A stretch of 64,000 nucleotides of DNA from JANLVI01 sp031363915 (GCA_031363915.1 JANLVI010000039.1:50819-114818); one strand, 5' to 3'. Counted from the stretch's first letter, positions 25,712 to 35,217 are shown. Notes: generated by a model not told the origin, from the sequence alone. Made by a program: numbers and translations.

Positions 25712-27276
25712 TCCCACTCCACCGTTGCCGGGGGTTTCGAGGTGATGTCGTAGGCGATGCGGTTGACGCCCGGCACTTCGTTGACGATCCGCGTCGAGAT
25801 GCGCTCGAGCAATTCGTGCGGCAGACGCGCCCAATCGGCGGTCATCCCGTCTTCGCTTGTGATCGCGCGAACCGCGACGAGATCCGCATAGGTCCGGCCG
25901 TCACCCATGACACCGACCGATTGCAGCGGGGTGAGCACGGCGAAATACTGCCACGGTCGCGGTGTGAGCGTATGCGCGACGGCTTCGATCTCGCTTGTGA
26001 CGATGTCGTCGGCTTGACGCACCGTTTCGGCGCGCCCCCGGTCGACGGCACCGAGAATACGCACGGCAAGCCCGGGTCCTGGGAACGGCTGACGCGCGAC
26101 GATCGCGGCCGGTAAGCCGAGTACGGCGCCGGCTTTGCGAACTTCGTCTTTGAAGAGTGTGCGCAGCGGTTCGATCAGCTCGAGTTTCATCGTCTCGGGT
26201 AAGCCGCCGACGTTGTGGTGCGACTTGATCTTGTGGCCGGCTTTAGAACCCGGCGTCTTCGATTCGATGACGTCGGGATAGAGCGTACCCTGTACGAGGA
26301 ATTTTACATCCTCGATCTTGGTCGATTCTTCTTCGAAAATCGCGATAAATTCGTGACCGATTCGGATGCGTTTCTCTTCGGGATCGACGACGCCGGCGAG
26401 GCGCTCCATGAAACGATCCGTCGCGTCGACCGCGATCACGTTGAGATGCAAGACGTCACGGAACGCCTCTATCACGTTCTTCGCCTCGTTCTTACGCAAA
26501 AGTCCGGTGTCGACGAAGATGCACGTGAGCTGCTGCCCGATCGCCCGCGCGACGAGCGTTGCGGCGACGGCCGAATCCACACCGCCCGAGAGCGCGCAGA
26601 TCACTTTTGAATCGCCGACTCTCGCCTTGATCTCCGCGATCGAGCGGTCGACGAACGAATCCATCTCCCACGAGCTGTCGATCCCCGCGATCCCGTGAAG
26701 AAAATTCTCGATGATCGCGGTGCCGAAGTCGCTGTGTACGACTTCGGGATGGAATTGCACGCCGAAAATCTTGCGGGTCTCATCGCCGATCGCGGCGATG
26801 TTGCAGCGCGGCGTGTGCGCAAGCGACGTGAACCCGGCAGGCGGCTTGACGACGGAGTCGCCGTGCGACATCCACACGCGGCTCTGCGCCGGAACATTTT
26901 TGAAGAGCGAACTTTGCGGCGCATCGTTTTCGAGTTGCGCCGGGCCGAATTCTGCATGTCCAAGCGGCACGAGTTCGCCGCCGAGATCGCGCGCGATCAG
27001 CTGCATGCCATAGCAGATCCCCAGCAGCGGGATACCGCTCTTGAGAATCTGCGGGTCCATGCGGGGCGAATCCGGCCCAAGCGTACTCTCCGGCCCACCC
27101 GTAAGGATGATCGCCGCGGGATTGCGCTTCTCGATCTCCGCCCACGACGCGTCGTAAGGGAGGATCTCACTGTAGACGCGCGCTTCGCGCGTGCGGCGAG
27201 CGATGAGCTGGCTATATTGTGCCCCGAAGTCTAAAATGACGACGCCGCGGGGCGGGGCGCTAACCTGACCGACCAT
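25708..27276 (-). CDS. guaA: GMP synthase (glutamine-hydrolysing)
   Basis: GuaA aminates XMP to GMP. The N-terminal glutaminase shows LDFGAQYSQLI, the nucleophile in LLGICYGMQLIA and the GVQFHPEV histidine/glutamate. The ATP-pyrophosphatase domain has the P-loop ALSGGVDSAVAA. The C-terminal dimerisation domain ends KPPATVEWE. The length, 522 residues, is normal. It leads the guaA-purD pair. Confidence 0.96.
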   Translation of the reverse strand: MVGQVSAPPRGVVILDFGAQYSQLIARRTREARVYSEILPYDASWAEIEKRNPAAIILTGGPESTLGPDSPRMDPQILKSGIPLLGICYGMQLIARDLGGELVPLGHAEFGPAQLENDAPQSSLFKNVPAQSRVWMSHGDSVVKPPAGFTSLAHTPRCNIAAIGDETRKIFGVQFHPEVVHSDFGTAIIENFLHGIAGIDSSWEMDSFVDRSIAEIKARVGDSKVICALSGGVDSAVAATLVARAIGQQLTCIFVDTGLLRKNEAKNVIEAFRDVLHLNVIAVDATDRFMERLAGVVDPEEKRIRIGHEFIAIFEEESTKIEDVKFLVQGTLYPDVIESKTPGSKAGHKIKSHHNVGGLPETMKLELIEPLRTLFKDEVRKAGAVLGLPAAIVARQPFPGPGLAVRILGAVDRGRAETVRQADDIVTSEIEAVAHTLTPRPWQYFAVLTPLQSVGVMGDGRTYADLVAVRAITSEDGMTADWARLPHELLERISTRIVNEVPGVNRIAYDITSKPPATVEWE

Positions 27277-27315
27277 CGCCCAAAGTTTGGCGCGAACCCC
27301 GGATTCGGCCTGTCG

Positions 27316-27699
27316 CTACGGCCACAGGTCGACGAGCGATAAAGAAAATCCGGGGAGCACGTCCGGGATCGTCACCGTGTCGCCGTCCTCGAATATCTCA
27401 AAGGCGCGCCCGGTGCGAAGTATCTCAAATTGGTGCGACCGCGGATCGACGTAGATCGCAACGATCGTCCCCTTCGCCAGAAGTCGCGCGAGCTTCGCTC
27501 GGACGTTCATCTCGCGATCAGAACTGGAGCGAATTTCGACGGCGATCTCCGGTGCCCCAGACGCGTACACCTCGGGGAGCGTCGGCATCCGGTCAACGGA
27601 GATGAATGCAACATCGGGCGCCAAGAGATCTCCGTCATAACCGTATTCGGGATAGTGACGCTCGAGGAATTCCCGAGCCGTATCCGCCGAGAGCCGCAT
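27316..27699 (-). CDS. Uma2-family (DUF820) putative nuclease with large internal deletion
   Basis: The 127-residue product begins like its neighbour (ADTAREFLERHYPEYGYDGD) and then jumps to LLAPDVAFIS. About 75 residues that the neighbouring copy still carries are missing. The retained part has the PD-(D/E)xK-type residues of Uma2 proteins (LAPDV, then VEIRSSSDRE). Uma2 genes are often multicopy and their cellular role is unsettled. The frame is intact, but the shortened core makes function doubtful. Confidence 0.6.
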   Translation of the reverse strand: MRLSADTAREFLERHYPEYGYDGDLLAPDVAFISVDRMPTLPEVYASGAPEIAVEIRSSSDREMNVRAKLARLLAKGTIVAIYVDPRSHQFEILRTGRAFEIFEDGDTVTIPDVLPGFSLSLVDLWP

Positions 27700-27708
27700 G
27701 GCCTGTCG

Positions 27709-28350
27709 CTACGGCCAAAGATCGACGAGCGGTAACGAAAATCCGGGTAGCACGTCCGGGATCGTCACGGTCTCGCCGTGCTGGAAAATTTGCGATTCCC
27801 GGTCTGCACGAAGAATTTCGAATCGGTGTTCGCGGGGGTCAACGTAGATCGCAACGATCGACCCTTTTGCGAGGAGCAGCTCGAGCTTCGCGCGCACGGC
27901 GTACTCCCGATCGGAACTCGACTGAACTTCGACGACGAGCTCGGGCACGCTTCAGCAAAAAACTTCAGGCGACGATGGAAGCCGTTCCCTCGATATAAAA
28001 GCGACATCGGGCGCTAAAACATCTCCATTGTCGAATTCGAAACCACCATTCGAATCGGAAACGAATCCCAAGTTACGCGGCAAGATCCCCGCGTTGAGAA
28101 AATAAGAAAGACGCGTACAGGTCGTCGTGGAAACGAAATCGTGAGGCGACACCAGAACATATTCGCCGCCACGTATTTCGTAGTCGTATCCGGTATGTGT
28201 CTGCTCGAGGAATCGCTGGAGTCGCTGCCCGAAGGAGCGGCGCGCCGCGATGCCACTCGGGGCGGCCAAGATGAACCTGCCGTCGCGGTATCCGTAATCG
28301 GGATAGTGCCGATCGAGGAATTCCCGAACCGTGTCCGCAGGGTCGCCCAT
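27709..28350 (-). pseudogene. Uma2-family (DUF820) gene broken by in-frame TGA
   Basis: The N-terminal 132 codons read a full Uma2 start and centre (DTVREFLDRHYPDYGYRDGR to SPEVFC) and meet TGA at 27952-27954. The same frame then continues with PELVVEVQSSSDRE to the same C-terminus as the neighbouring copy. Around the stop, an extra T and a missing G relative to the expected sequence would explain it as two compensating indels. The copy is a tandem duplicate of 27316-27699. Confidence 0.65.
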
Positions 28351-28367
28351 GGGTGCCTATTCGGCGC

Positions 28368-29501
28368 TTAGGTGAGAATATCGCTCAGGCGGCCCGCATC
28401 CCGGGCCCAACAAACTTCCATCGCGATGCGCTCGCCTACAGCGATGTCACGGCCCCAGCGGTAGGAGGTATACGGCGTGTAGCGCGTGCCCGGCGATCCC
28501 GGGATACGCAGGGAGACGTCGTAGCAGACGAATGTTTTGGGCGGACCCGCGATGATGATGCACTGGAGCGCAAACGGCCCGATGATCCCCGGGCCTCCGG
28601 CGTCTTGCGTTGCCGCAACAAAGCGTTCCCCCATGTCGAAGGCTTTCTCCAGCATCGATTCGGTCAGCGTTGCGGCGATGTGCCCCGCTTCTTCCAAGCG
28701 CACGGGTTCATTTTTGAGTGCCTTAGCCTGCGCGAACGGTAGATTTTTGAGCCCTTCAAGATTTGTTTGGCGGCGCGTGTCCGTCCCGCACAATTCGAGT
28801 TCGCCCAGGATCGGTGAGTAAAAGAAATTGAGGTTGATCGAGGGGCCGAGCGCGTACTCCTCGATGATCGCGCCCGCAAGCCCGGTATCGTTGAGGATCC
28901 CGTCGTCGAGCAGGCGCTTTGCAATTTTCTTGTACTCTTTGTAAGAACGACACAGAAAAAACGCACGCTCGAATGAAATCTTCGCGTGCGGCGCCTTCAC
29001 CATGACCAGACGATCGATTTCTTTGGGATCGCTAAACTGCACCGGGAACCGCACGCCCGCGCGCGACAGAAGCGCATACTGATTGTCTGCGACGTCGCGC
29101 TCCTCAGCTTTGAGCAGCGTACGACTGCCGAAAAACGGCACGCGCATGCGCGTTTCGATCTCGTCGTATGAATATCGCTGGCGCAGATACACTTCGAACG
29201 ATCGGTTTGCAAGAAAGATGACGTTGCGCGCAGCGAGTTTAGCTTGTACGTCGTCATCGAGAATATCGGAAAACGCCCCAAGTTCCAGCGTCTCATCAAC
29301 GCAACCGCGCGAGCGCACGCCTTCGATGCGCTTATAGTGCCGCGCATACGTTTGGTCGCGCCCTTTTTCGGTCACGATCAGATTGCTCAGACCTTGAGCG
29401 CGGGCGCCGGCGGCGACTTCGAGCGCCGAGTGGCTGCCGATGGAGCAAAGCGTGAGCTTCGCGAGATCGTACTTCGCGAGCATTTCCGAAACGTTAGGCA
29501 C
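28368..29501 (-). CDS. PurP-like ATP-grasp ligase, second paralogue
   Basis: The 377-residue protein has the layout of archaeal PurP (DUF1246 plus DUF1297). It starts with a CSIGSHSALEVAAGA motif, has central FFGSRTLLKAEER and IIEEYALGPSINLNFFYSP, and ends SLRIPGSPGTRYTPYT. PurP makes FAICAR from AICAR, formate and ATP in place of the PurH transformylase. This copy diverges from the other in the formate/nucleotide region and C-terminus, so another substrate is possible. The GTG start follows the stop of the secreted-protein gene by nine bases; ATG 29483 is an alternative. Confidence 0.75.
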   Translation of the reverse strand: MPNVSEMLAKYDLAKLTLCSIGSHSALEVAAGARAQGLSNLIVTEKGRDQTYARHYKRIEGVRSRGCVDETLELGAFSDILDDDVQAKLAARNVIFLANRSFEVYLRQRYSYDEIETRMRVPFFGSRTLLKAEERDVADNQYALLSRAGVRFPVQFSDPKEIDRLVMVKAPHAKISFERAFFLCRSYKEYKKIAKRLLDDGILNDTGLAGAIIEEYALGPSINLNFFYSPILGELELCGTDTRRQTNLEGLKNLPFAQAKALKNEPVRLEEAGHIAATLTESMLEKAFDMGERFVAATQDAGGPGIIGPFALQCIIIAGPPKTFVCYDVSLRIPGSPGTRYTPYTSYRWGRDIAVGERIAMEVCWARDAGRLSDILT

Positions 29502-29510
29502 GGCGTTCGG

Positions 29511-30632
29511 CTACGACGAGAGGAGCGAGTGCGCCTGGTCGGTCGTGTTGTACTGGATCGTTAGCAGCGCTTTGAGTTGTGCCGCGGCCGTTTTCGCATC
29601 GGGAGAATCGATGCGTGCGATCGTCTTGTAGGCGCTCAGGAGCGTGCGCGGTATCGCGTAGTCGCGGGGATACTGCTTCTGCCAGTCGACGAGTGCCGTC
29701 GAGACACGCAAGGCATCCGCCGTCATGCGGTCGCCCCAGCCGACGTCGAGATACTTGCCGATGCGGATGATTTCATTTCCTACACCGATCGGCGAAAGTC
29801 GGGCATTGCCGAAGTATTCATCGGCCGGCGCCGTAATAACGAGGCGTGCCTCGTGCGTCATCGCCTGCACGTGACCGATCACGATGGGAATATGTGTGGC
29901 GGCGCGGTGCGAGAGGACGGCGTGACCGGCGACGCGCTCTTCATACGAATACCCCGGCGCTTCCGCGACCGCGGACCGAGCAACGGTAAAAAGCTCGCTT
30001 CCCGTGCGGCCGGTAACGATGCCGATGGGAAAGAGCGGTTGGCCCGCACGACTCAGTGCAATAGCACGGTAATTCGTATCGTGCGTGAGAGCGTAGGCGC
30101 GTAGGTCTGCATCGACCTGCTCGATGAGCGCATCGGGGTCGCGGGGATACTGCACGGCGATTGCCGTGGCGTCGAGGTCCGCATGGCGTGCGAGCGCCTT
30201 CGGATCGGCATCGTCCGCGGCGAGTTTCACCAGCAGCGCTTCCGCTTTGGGCGTGCGCGCAGCATCGCCGGATTTGATGACGGCGCTTGCCGCTTCACGC
30301 ACGTACCACGCGGCCGCGTTCTCATCGAGGAGGGCATCGTAGCGGAGCCCGTCGGCGAGGTCTACCGTCAGCGCCTGAATTTCCGCAGCGTTCGGATCGT
30401 CGGGACGACGAAGCGAATAGGCGCGGCCGGCATCGAGCACGGCTGCGAAGTAATCGAGATTGTTTATGTAAGGCCAACCGGCGGCAGCACCCCGGTCGTA
30501 CACTTTTTTCATTTGGGCGTACAGCGCAAGCGGATCCGTTAGGATCTCCGCACGCGCCGTGCCGACAGTCAAGCCAAGCGCGCATAAAAACGCGAGCGGC
30601 CTACACCACGCTGTTATCGTCGAGGACCACAT
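29511..30632 (-). CDS. Secreted hypothetical protein between the two PurP genes
   Basis: I do not recognise this protein of about 373 residues. ATG 30632 gives a plausible signal peptide (CRPLAFLCALGLTVGTARA then E) and overlaps the 3' end of the purP gene by 32 bases. The mature part is helical, with regular alanine/leucine helices (YFAAVLDAGRAYSLRRPDD; TKAAA-like stretches near the end), and may form a TPR-like solenoid. No catalytic motif is visible. It is cotranscribed with the flanking PurP genes, but a periplasmic protein is an odd companion for them. Confidence 0.65.
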   Translation of the reverse strand: MWSSTITAWCRPLAFLCALGLTVGTARAEILTDPLALYAQMKKVYDRGAAAGWPYINNLDYFAAVLDAGRAYSLRRPDDPNAAEIQALTVDLADGLRYDALLDENAAAWYVREAASAVIKSGDAARTPKAEALLVKLAADDADPKALARHADLDATAIAVQYPRDPDALIEQVDADLRAYALTHDTNYRAIALSRAGQPLFPIGIVTGRTGSELFTVARSAVAEAPGYSYEERVAGHAVLSHRAATHIPIVIGHVQAMTHEARLVITAPADEYFGNARLSPIGVGNEIIRIGKYLDVGWGDRMTADALRVSTALVDWQKQYPRDYAIPRTLLSAYKTIARIDSPDAKTAAAQLKALLTIQYNTTDQAHSLLSS

Positions 30633-31671
30633 CGAGCGCGTTGCTGAGCAGGGCATTTTTGATTTCGCGGGCGATGCGACGGCCGGTCGACATCGGCTCG
30701 CTGTAGTTGAGGTACGAATACGGCGATCCATCGATGAAAAGGTTCGTTCCCGCAACGATGCGCGCCGACACTTCCATGACGTAAAATTGTGCGTCCGGCG
30801 TAATGATCGTCTCGATGCAGAACGCACCGAAGAGTCCTTTGGGACCGCAAATATCTTGCGAGACCCGGACCACGTTCTCGCCCATCCGGTACGCCTCGGC
30901 GAGCATCGACTCGCGCAAGCTCAGCGGCGAGTTGCCGACCACGACGTAACTTGGGTCGATGTCCATGTGCTCTTGCGCCCGCGAGGGAATGCGCCCGAGC
31001 GAATCGACGTTGGTTTCGTAGCGGCGATCCATCGACATGATTTCGAGCTTGCCGGTAAGCGGCGAGTAGAAATAGTGGATGTAAAGCGGTACGCCGATGA
31101 TGTACTCTTGCAAGATATACTGTTGCTTTGCGAGCAGGCCCGCGCGCTGGTCGAAGTCCTCGGAATTGCGCAGGAACATGTAGCCTTTTCCGCCCTGCGC
31201 ACCGTAAAGCTTCACGATCACCGGGCGATCGATTTCGGCTCCCGTGTGGAATTGGCGCGGCACGTTCAGACCGGCAGCCGTCAGCCACTGGCGCTGCAAC
31301 TCGCGGCTCGCTTCCCAATCCAATACCGCCTTGTTGCCGAAGTACGGAATCGTCATGTTCTTGTGCTCTTCGAGCGAGAGATACGCAACGAACGATCCAT
31401 GCGGCACGATGATGATCTTGCGCTTCTCGAGCTCCGGCACGAGTGACATGAACTCGCTGTACTCTTTGATGGTGATCGTCTCATCGCAGAACGCGAACGA
31501 ACGATAGAGCGGCTCCGTCTCTTCGTTCGCGATGACGAGCGTCCGAAAGCCCTCGTCATGCGCGCCTTTGAGAATCTGAAGTGCCGAATGCGAGCCGAGC
31601 GTCGCGATCGTGTAGAACTGGCCGACGTTGCGGTCAGGCATGCGAAGCGATGGTTGTGGTGCGAGGATCAT
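30601..31671 (-). CDS. purP: Formate-dependent FAICAR synthetase, archaeal type
   Basis: The protein matches PurP along its length: YTIATLGSHSALQILKGA, IIVPHGSFVAYL, IPYFGNKAVLDWE, IVKLYGAQGGKGYMF (ATP-grasp), LQEYIIGVPLYIHYF, VVVGNSPLSLRES and VMEVSARIVAGTNLF. It would formylate AICAR with formate and ATP, the step normally done by PurH in bacteria. ATG 31671 has AAGGG at proper spacing and overlaps the end of the preceding gene. The neighbours purS-like, purQ and purL support the pathway role. Confidence 0.88.
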   Translation of the reverse strand: MILAPQPSLRMPDRNVGQFYTIATLGSHSALQILKGAHDEGFRTLVIANEETEPLYRSFAFCDETITIKEYSEFMSLVPELEKRKIIIVPHGSFVAYLSLEEHKNMTIPYFGNKAVLDWEASRELQRQWLTAAGLNVPRQFHTGAEIDRPVIVKLYGAQGGKGYMFLRNSEDFDQRAGLLAKQQYILQEYIIGVPLYIHYFYSPLTGKLEIMSMDRRYETNVDSLGRIPSRAQEHMDIDPSYVVVGNSPLSLRESMLAEAYRMGENVVRVSQDICGPKGLFGAFCIETIITPDAQFYVMEVSARIVAGTNLFIDGSPYSYLNYSEPMSTGRRIAREIKNALLSNALDVVLDDNSVV

Positions 31672-32110
31672 ACTGTGCCCTTTGAAACGCTGGATTGCAA
31701 AGCAAGGTCTCGACCGCACGCCCGACGGTCGCTGAATCGGCGGTTTTGCCGTCCGAAAAGAGTCGCCACGCGGTGGCTCGCCGGAGTGACCGGACGCCTT
31801 GGAGCGTCCGTCCGGCAACCGTTACCCGCGTGGTAGTCGATTCAGATTCGTCGCGCTCATCGATCCACACTTCTCCCGGCAAGGGATCCGCGCCGAAACG
31901 GAGTTCCAACCGATGCTTGTTCGGGTTGAAAATCGTTTCGATCGTGCGGATCGTCGCTTCGAGCTGCGCGAGGTCGAAATCGCCGTCGAATCCGTACAGT
32001 TCGGCGCGCTCGATTCGCTCGAGGTCGATCCCCAGATGCCTGAGCGCGACGAGCGTCGTGTAGGCCGTATTATCCGGAATCGTGAGCGAGACGGCAAAGC
32101 GCGCGATCAT
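31634..32110 (-). CDS. Divergent PurS-like subunit with C-terminal extension
   Basis: The gene sits exactly where purS is expected: its ATG overlaps the purQ stop (ATGA) and it is followed by purP. The first 75 residues (ARFAVSLTIPDNTAYTTLV, then LGIDLERIERAELYGF) could form the ferredoxin-like fold of PurS, which bridges PurQ and PurL in FGAM synthase. An extra 80 residues with no recognised match follow. Typical PurS has about 80 residues, so the assignment rests on position plus weak similarity. Confidence 0.5.
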   Translation of the reverse strand: MIARFAVSLTIPDNTAYTTLVALRHLGIDLERIERAELYGFDGDFDLAQLEATIRTIETIFNPNKHRLELRFGADPLPGEVWIDERDESESTTTRVTVAGRTLQGVRSLRRATAWRLFSDGKTADSATVGRAVETLLCNPAFQRAQYDPRTTTIASHA

Positions 32111-32898
32111 CGCACACCTGCGCCGAGCGCTTGCGCGAGCGCCGAAAAGATCGCCGAGCCGCCCGAGGGTGCGAGCATCGCCTTCGAATCGTTCATCGCC
32201 GCAAGCTTCTCCGCGCCGTCGCGATGCTGGAAGACCCATCCGTCGCGTTCGGGATGCGGCATGATTGCAAGCACGTTGCCGCGCGTGTTCACCAAGCCCG
32301 CAATGCCGAGTGCCGATCCGTTTGGAACGACCGCCTCACTCGTGATGCCCGCCTCATCGGAGTAGACGAAGGCGATGTGTCCGCCCGCCTCGATCGTCTG
32401 CAGTTCGCTCGGACTAGCAACTAAACGGCCATCGCCATGTGAGGCCCACATCGGAATCGGCGCAGCGCCGAGCGCGGCGAGGAACGGCGAACGCGCGCGC
32501 TCACCGACCGGACGCGCGTACACGCGAACCGAGCGGAAGCGGCCGCCGTGCGCGTTCGGTGCGAAGGCCGCCGTCGGTCGGCGGATCGGACCCGTCCCGG
32601 GTACAAGGCCGGTCTCGAGCAGAATCTGCGCGCCGTTGCAAATGCCGAGTACGAGTTTGCCGTTTTGCGCGCCCTCGATCACGACGTCCATAAGCTTGTC
32701 ATGCGCGGCAACGGCGCCGGCGCGAATGCGATCTTCATAGGCAAAGCCGCCGGGAAGAATGTATGCAGCGAATCCGCGCACACTTGCGGGATCAGCGCTC
32801 CAGTGGACGAGCCGTCCCTCAAGACCAGCGGCTTCAACCGCGCGCAGCGTTTCGTCTTCGCTGTTGGTGCCGGGGAAGACCATCACCGCGACGCTCAC
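32107..32898 (-). CDS. purQ: FGAM synthase glutaminase subunit
   Basis: PurQ supplies ammonia to PurL. The class I amidotransferase fold shows VMVFPGTNSEDET at the start, the nucleophile cysteine in LVLGICNGAQIL and the MPHPERDG histidine-glutamate pair. GTG 32898 overlaps the purL stop as GTGA. The length is 263 residues. Confidence 0.94.
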   Translation of the reverse strand: MSVAVMVFPGTNSEDETLRAVEAAGLEGRLVHWSADPASVRGFAAYILPGGFAYEDRIRAGAVAAHDKLMDVVIEGAQNGKLVLGICNGAQILLETGLVPGTGPIRRPTAAFAPNAHGGRFRSVRVYARPVGERARSPFLAALGAAPIPMWASHGDGRLVASPSELQTIEAGGHIAFVYSDEAGITSEAVVPNGSALGIAGLVNTRGNVLAIMPHPERDGWVFQHRDGAEKLAAMNDSKAMLAPSGGSAIFSALAQALGAGVR

Positions 32899-35216
32899 GC
32901 GATTGCCTCCGCATAGAAATCGCGCAGCGGTGCAGCCCACGTTTCACGCAGTTCGAAGAGATCGAAAGCAAGATCGTTGTAGCGCAGGGTTGCGTCGCCC
33001 GTCGTACGAGCGATGAGCGGTGCGAACACGCGATGCCGCGCGGCGAGCCGCGCGAATGCCACAGGGTCGGTCACCTCGACAATGAAGCCGCCGGCCTCGC
33101 CGTAGAAGATCGCCTCTTCGCGGGCGTCCGAATCGAAGAACGCGTTCGTGTCGATGCGGAATCCGGCGCGATTGCGATCCAGACTAGCGAAGGCCATCTC
33201 ACAGAGGGCGGTGATCGCACCGCCGTCGGAGATGTCGTGCGCCGCGAGCACGATACCATCGTCGAAGGCTTCGATCATGAGATCGATCTCGCGCGCGACT
33301 TCGTCGTAATCGATCGTCGGCAAATTCGGTGAGGCGAATCCGCAGAGATCGGCGTACACCGAACCACCAAAATTCGGCTGCGGCATGCCGACGAAATGCA
33401 CGGCAGAACCGCTCCGCTTGATCGAGAACGTTGCAGATTTCGCAATATCGGCGATCGTCCCGACGCACGCGACGATCGGCGAGGGTGCGATCGCGCGCCC
33501 GGCTTTTGATTGATTGTAGAGACTGACGTTACCGGAGACGAACGGTGTGCCGAGGCGGCCTGCCGCATACGCGAGCCCGTCGACGGCGGCGACAAACTCG
33601 CCGAGGTGTTTGGGATCGGTCGGATCGCCAAAGTTCAAACAGTCCGTCATCCCGACCGGTCGCGCGCCGACTGCCGTAACGTTGCGCGCCGATTCGCAGA
33701 CGGCGAGTTCGGCTGCGCGCATGGCATCGATCGCGCCGTAGCGCGGATTGCCGTCGACCGAGAGCGCGACGGCAAGCGGAGCACCTGGGATCGGCACGAT
33801 CACACCCGCGTCGGCCTCGCCCGCCGGAATCGCCGTCGTACCGCGCACGACCGAGTCGAAGCGCGTGTAGATCGGCGCGCGCGAACACACATCGCGGTGC
33901 GACAGAATTTTTTCCACCATCGCGCGGTCGAGGCCCGCGACGCGGCGGTCGAGCGTACGCGCATCGAACGTCGCGAAGGGCTCGACGTCGGGCAGCGCGA
34001 TCGTGTAGGGACGGTTGTAGCGCACTCCGTCGGTGAGAAAACGCGTCGGAACGCGCATGACTTCTTCACCCTGAAAGCGTGCGACGTAGAAAGGTTCCTC
34101 GGTTACAACGCCGATGACCGCGGCGCAGGCTCCGCGCGAAATCTCGGGCAGCGAAAACTCTTCGTTGTAAATTCGCAGCAATTCGGGGGTGAACGACGGC
34201 GGCACGACCCACGCCAAACGCTCCTGCGTCTCGCCGATTGCGATGACCGCGGGCGGCAAATTCGGCTGCCCCGTCGGCGCTTTGTCGAGATCGATGATCG
34301 CGCCGTAGCCGCCCGAGGAGACGAGTTCGAGGGTGCAACCCGCCATGCCGCCGGCACCGAGATCTTTGAAGCCCGCGACGATGCCTTGCGCACGTAAGGA
34401 CTCGAACACGCGGTACGACGCTCGCATGATGACGTTTTTGAGGAACGGATCGGGGACTTGAACCGCGCCTTTATTCGCTTCGGCATCGTCTTCATCGAGC
34501 GTGACCGATGAAAACGACGCACCGCCGAAGCCGCTGCGATCGGTCGCCTTGCCGACAAGCACGATATCCCAGCCGACCGAGTCTCTAGGCGCCTTAGAGT
34601 GAATGATCTCGGACTCTTTGATCAGACCCAGTGCGACGACGTTGACGAGCACGTTGTCATCGAAGGACCCATCGATATACACATCGCCGCCGATGTTCGG
34701 CACGCCGATCGCGTTGCCGTACGCGGCGATGCCGTCGACCACGCCTTGCGCGACATAACGGCTGTGCGCGTCATCGAGTCGACCGAAGCGCAGCGGGTCG
34801 GCGATGGCGATGACTTGCGCGCCCATGCACAACACGTCGCGCACGATGCCGCCGATGCCCGTCGCGGCGCCCTCAAACGGCACGACCTGCGAGGGATGGT
34901 TGTGCGATTCGTGCGCGATGACGATGCCGTAGCGTTCGCCCTTCCACTCGCCGAGATGCAAAATGCCCGCATCTTCTGCGGGCCCTTGCATGACGGTCGG
35001 ACCTTCGGTCGGCAGACGCCGCAGATGATGACGACTCGATTTATACGAGCAATGCTCGCTCCACTGCGCATCGAAGGCATAGAGTTCGGTCTCGCTCGGC
35101 AATCGGCCAAGCGTGTTGGCGATGCGGCGAATCTCATCACCCGAGAGCGCGACGCCATAGCGCGAGAGTCCCGCGATATAAGCGTCGATTTCCGTTTCGA
35201 AGGACGTCGTGGTCAC
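32895..35216 (-). CDS. purL: FGAM synthase large subunit (small-type PurL)
   Basis: PurL amidates FGAR using ammonia from PurQ. Motifs are WSEHCSYKSSR, HESHNHPSQVVPFEGAATG, GGDVYIDGSF, KDLGAGGMAGCTLE and, in the second half, DISDGGAITALCEMA. The length, about 773 residues, fits the short PurL that works with separate PurQ and PurS. The GTG at 35216 follows the purC-purE stop directly; a TTG at 35225 is an alternative. Confidence 0.95.
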   Translation of the reverse strand: MTTTSFETEIDAYIAGLSRYGVALSGDEIRRIANTLGRLPSETELYAFDAQWSEHCSYKSSRHHLRRLPTEGPTVMQGPAEDAGILHLGEWKGERYGIVIAHESHNHPSQVVPFEGAATGIGGIVRDVLCMGAQVIAIADPLRFGRLDDAHSRYVAQGVVDGIAAYGNAIGVPNIGGDVYIDGSFDDNVLVNVVALGLIKESEIIHSKAPRDSVGWDIVLVGKATDRSGFGGASFSSVTLDEDDAEANKGAVQVPDPFLKNVIMRASYRVFESLRAQGIVAGFKDLGAGGMAGCTLELVSSGGYGAIIDLDKAPTGQPNLPPAVIAIGETQERLAWVVPPSFTPELLRIYNEEFSLPEISRGACAAVIGVVTEEPFYVARFQGEEVMRVPTRFLTDGVRYNRPYTIALPDVEPFATFDARTLDRRVAGLDRAMVEKILSHRDVCSRAPIYTRFDSVVRGTTAIPAGEADAGVIVPIPGAPLAVALSVDGNPRYGAIDAMRAAELAVCESARNVTAVGARPVGMTDCLNFGDPTDPKHLGEFVAAVDGLAYAAGRLGTPFVSGNVSLYNQSKAGRAIAPSPIVACVGTIADIAKSATFSIKRSGSAVHFVGMPQPNFGGSVYADLCGFASPNLPTIDYDEVAREIDLMIEAFDDGIVLAAHDISDGGAITALCEMAFASLDRNRAGFRIDTNAFFDSDAREEAIFYGEAGGFIVEVTDPVAFARLAARHRVFAPLIARTTGDATLRYNDLAFDLFELRETWAAPLRDFYAEAIA

Positions 35217-35217
35217 G

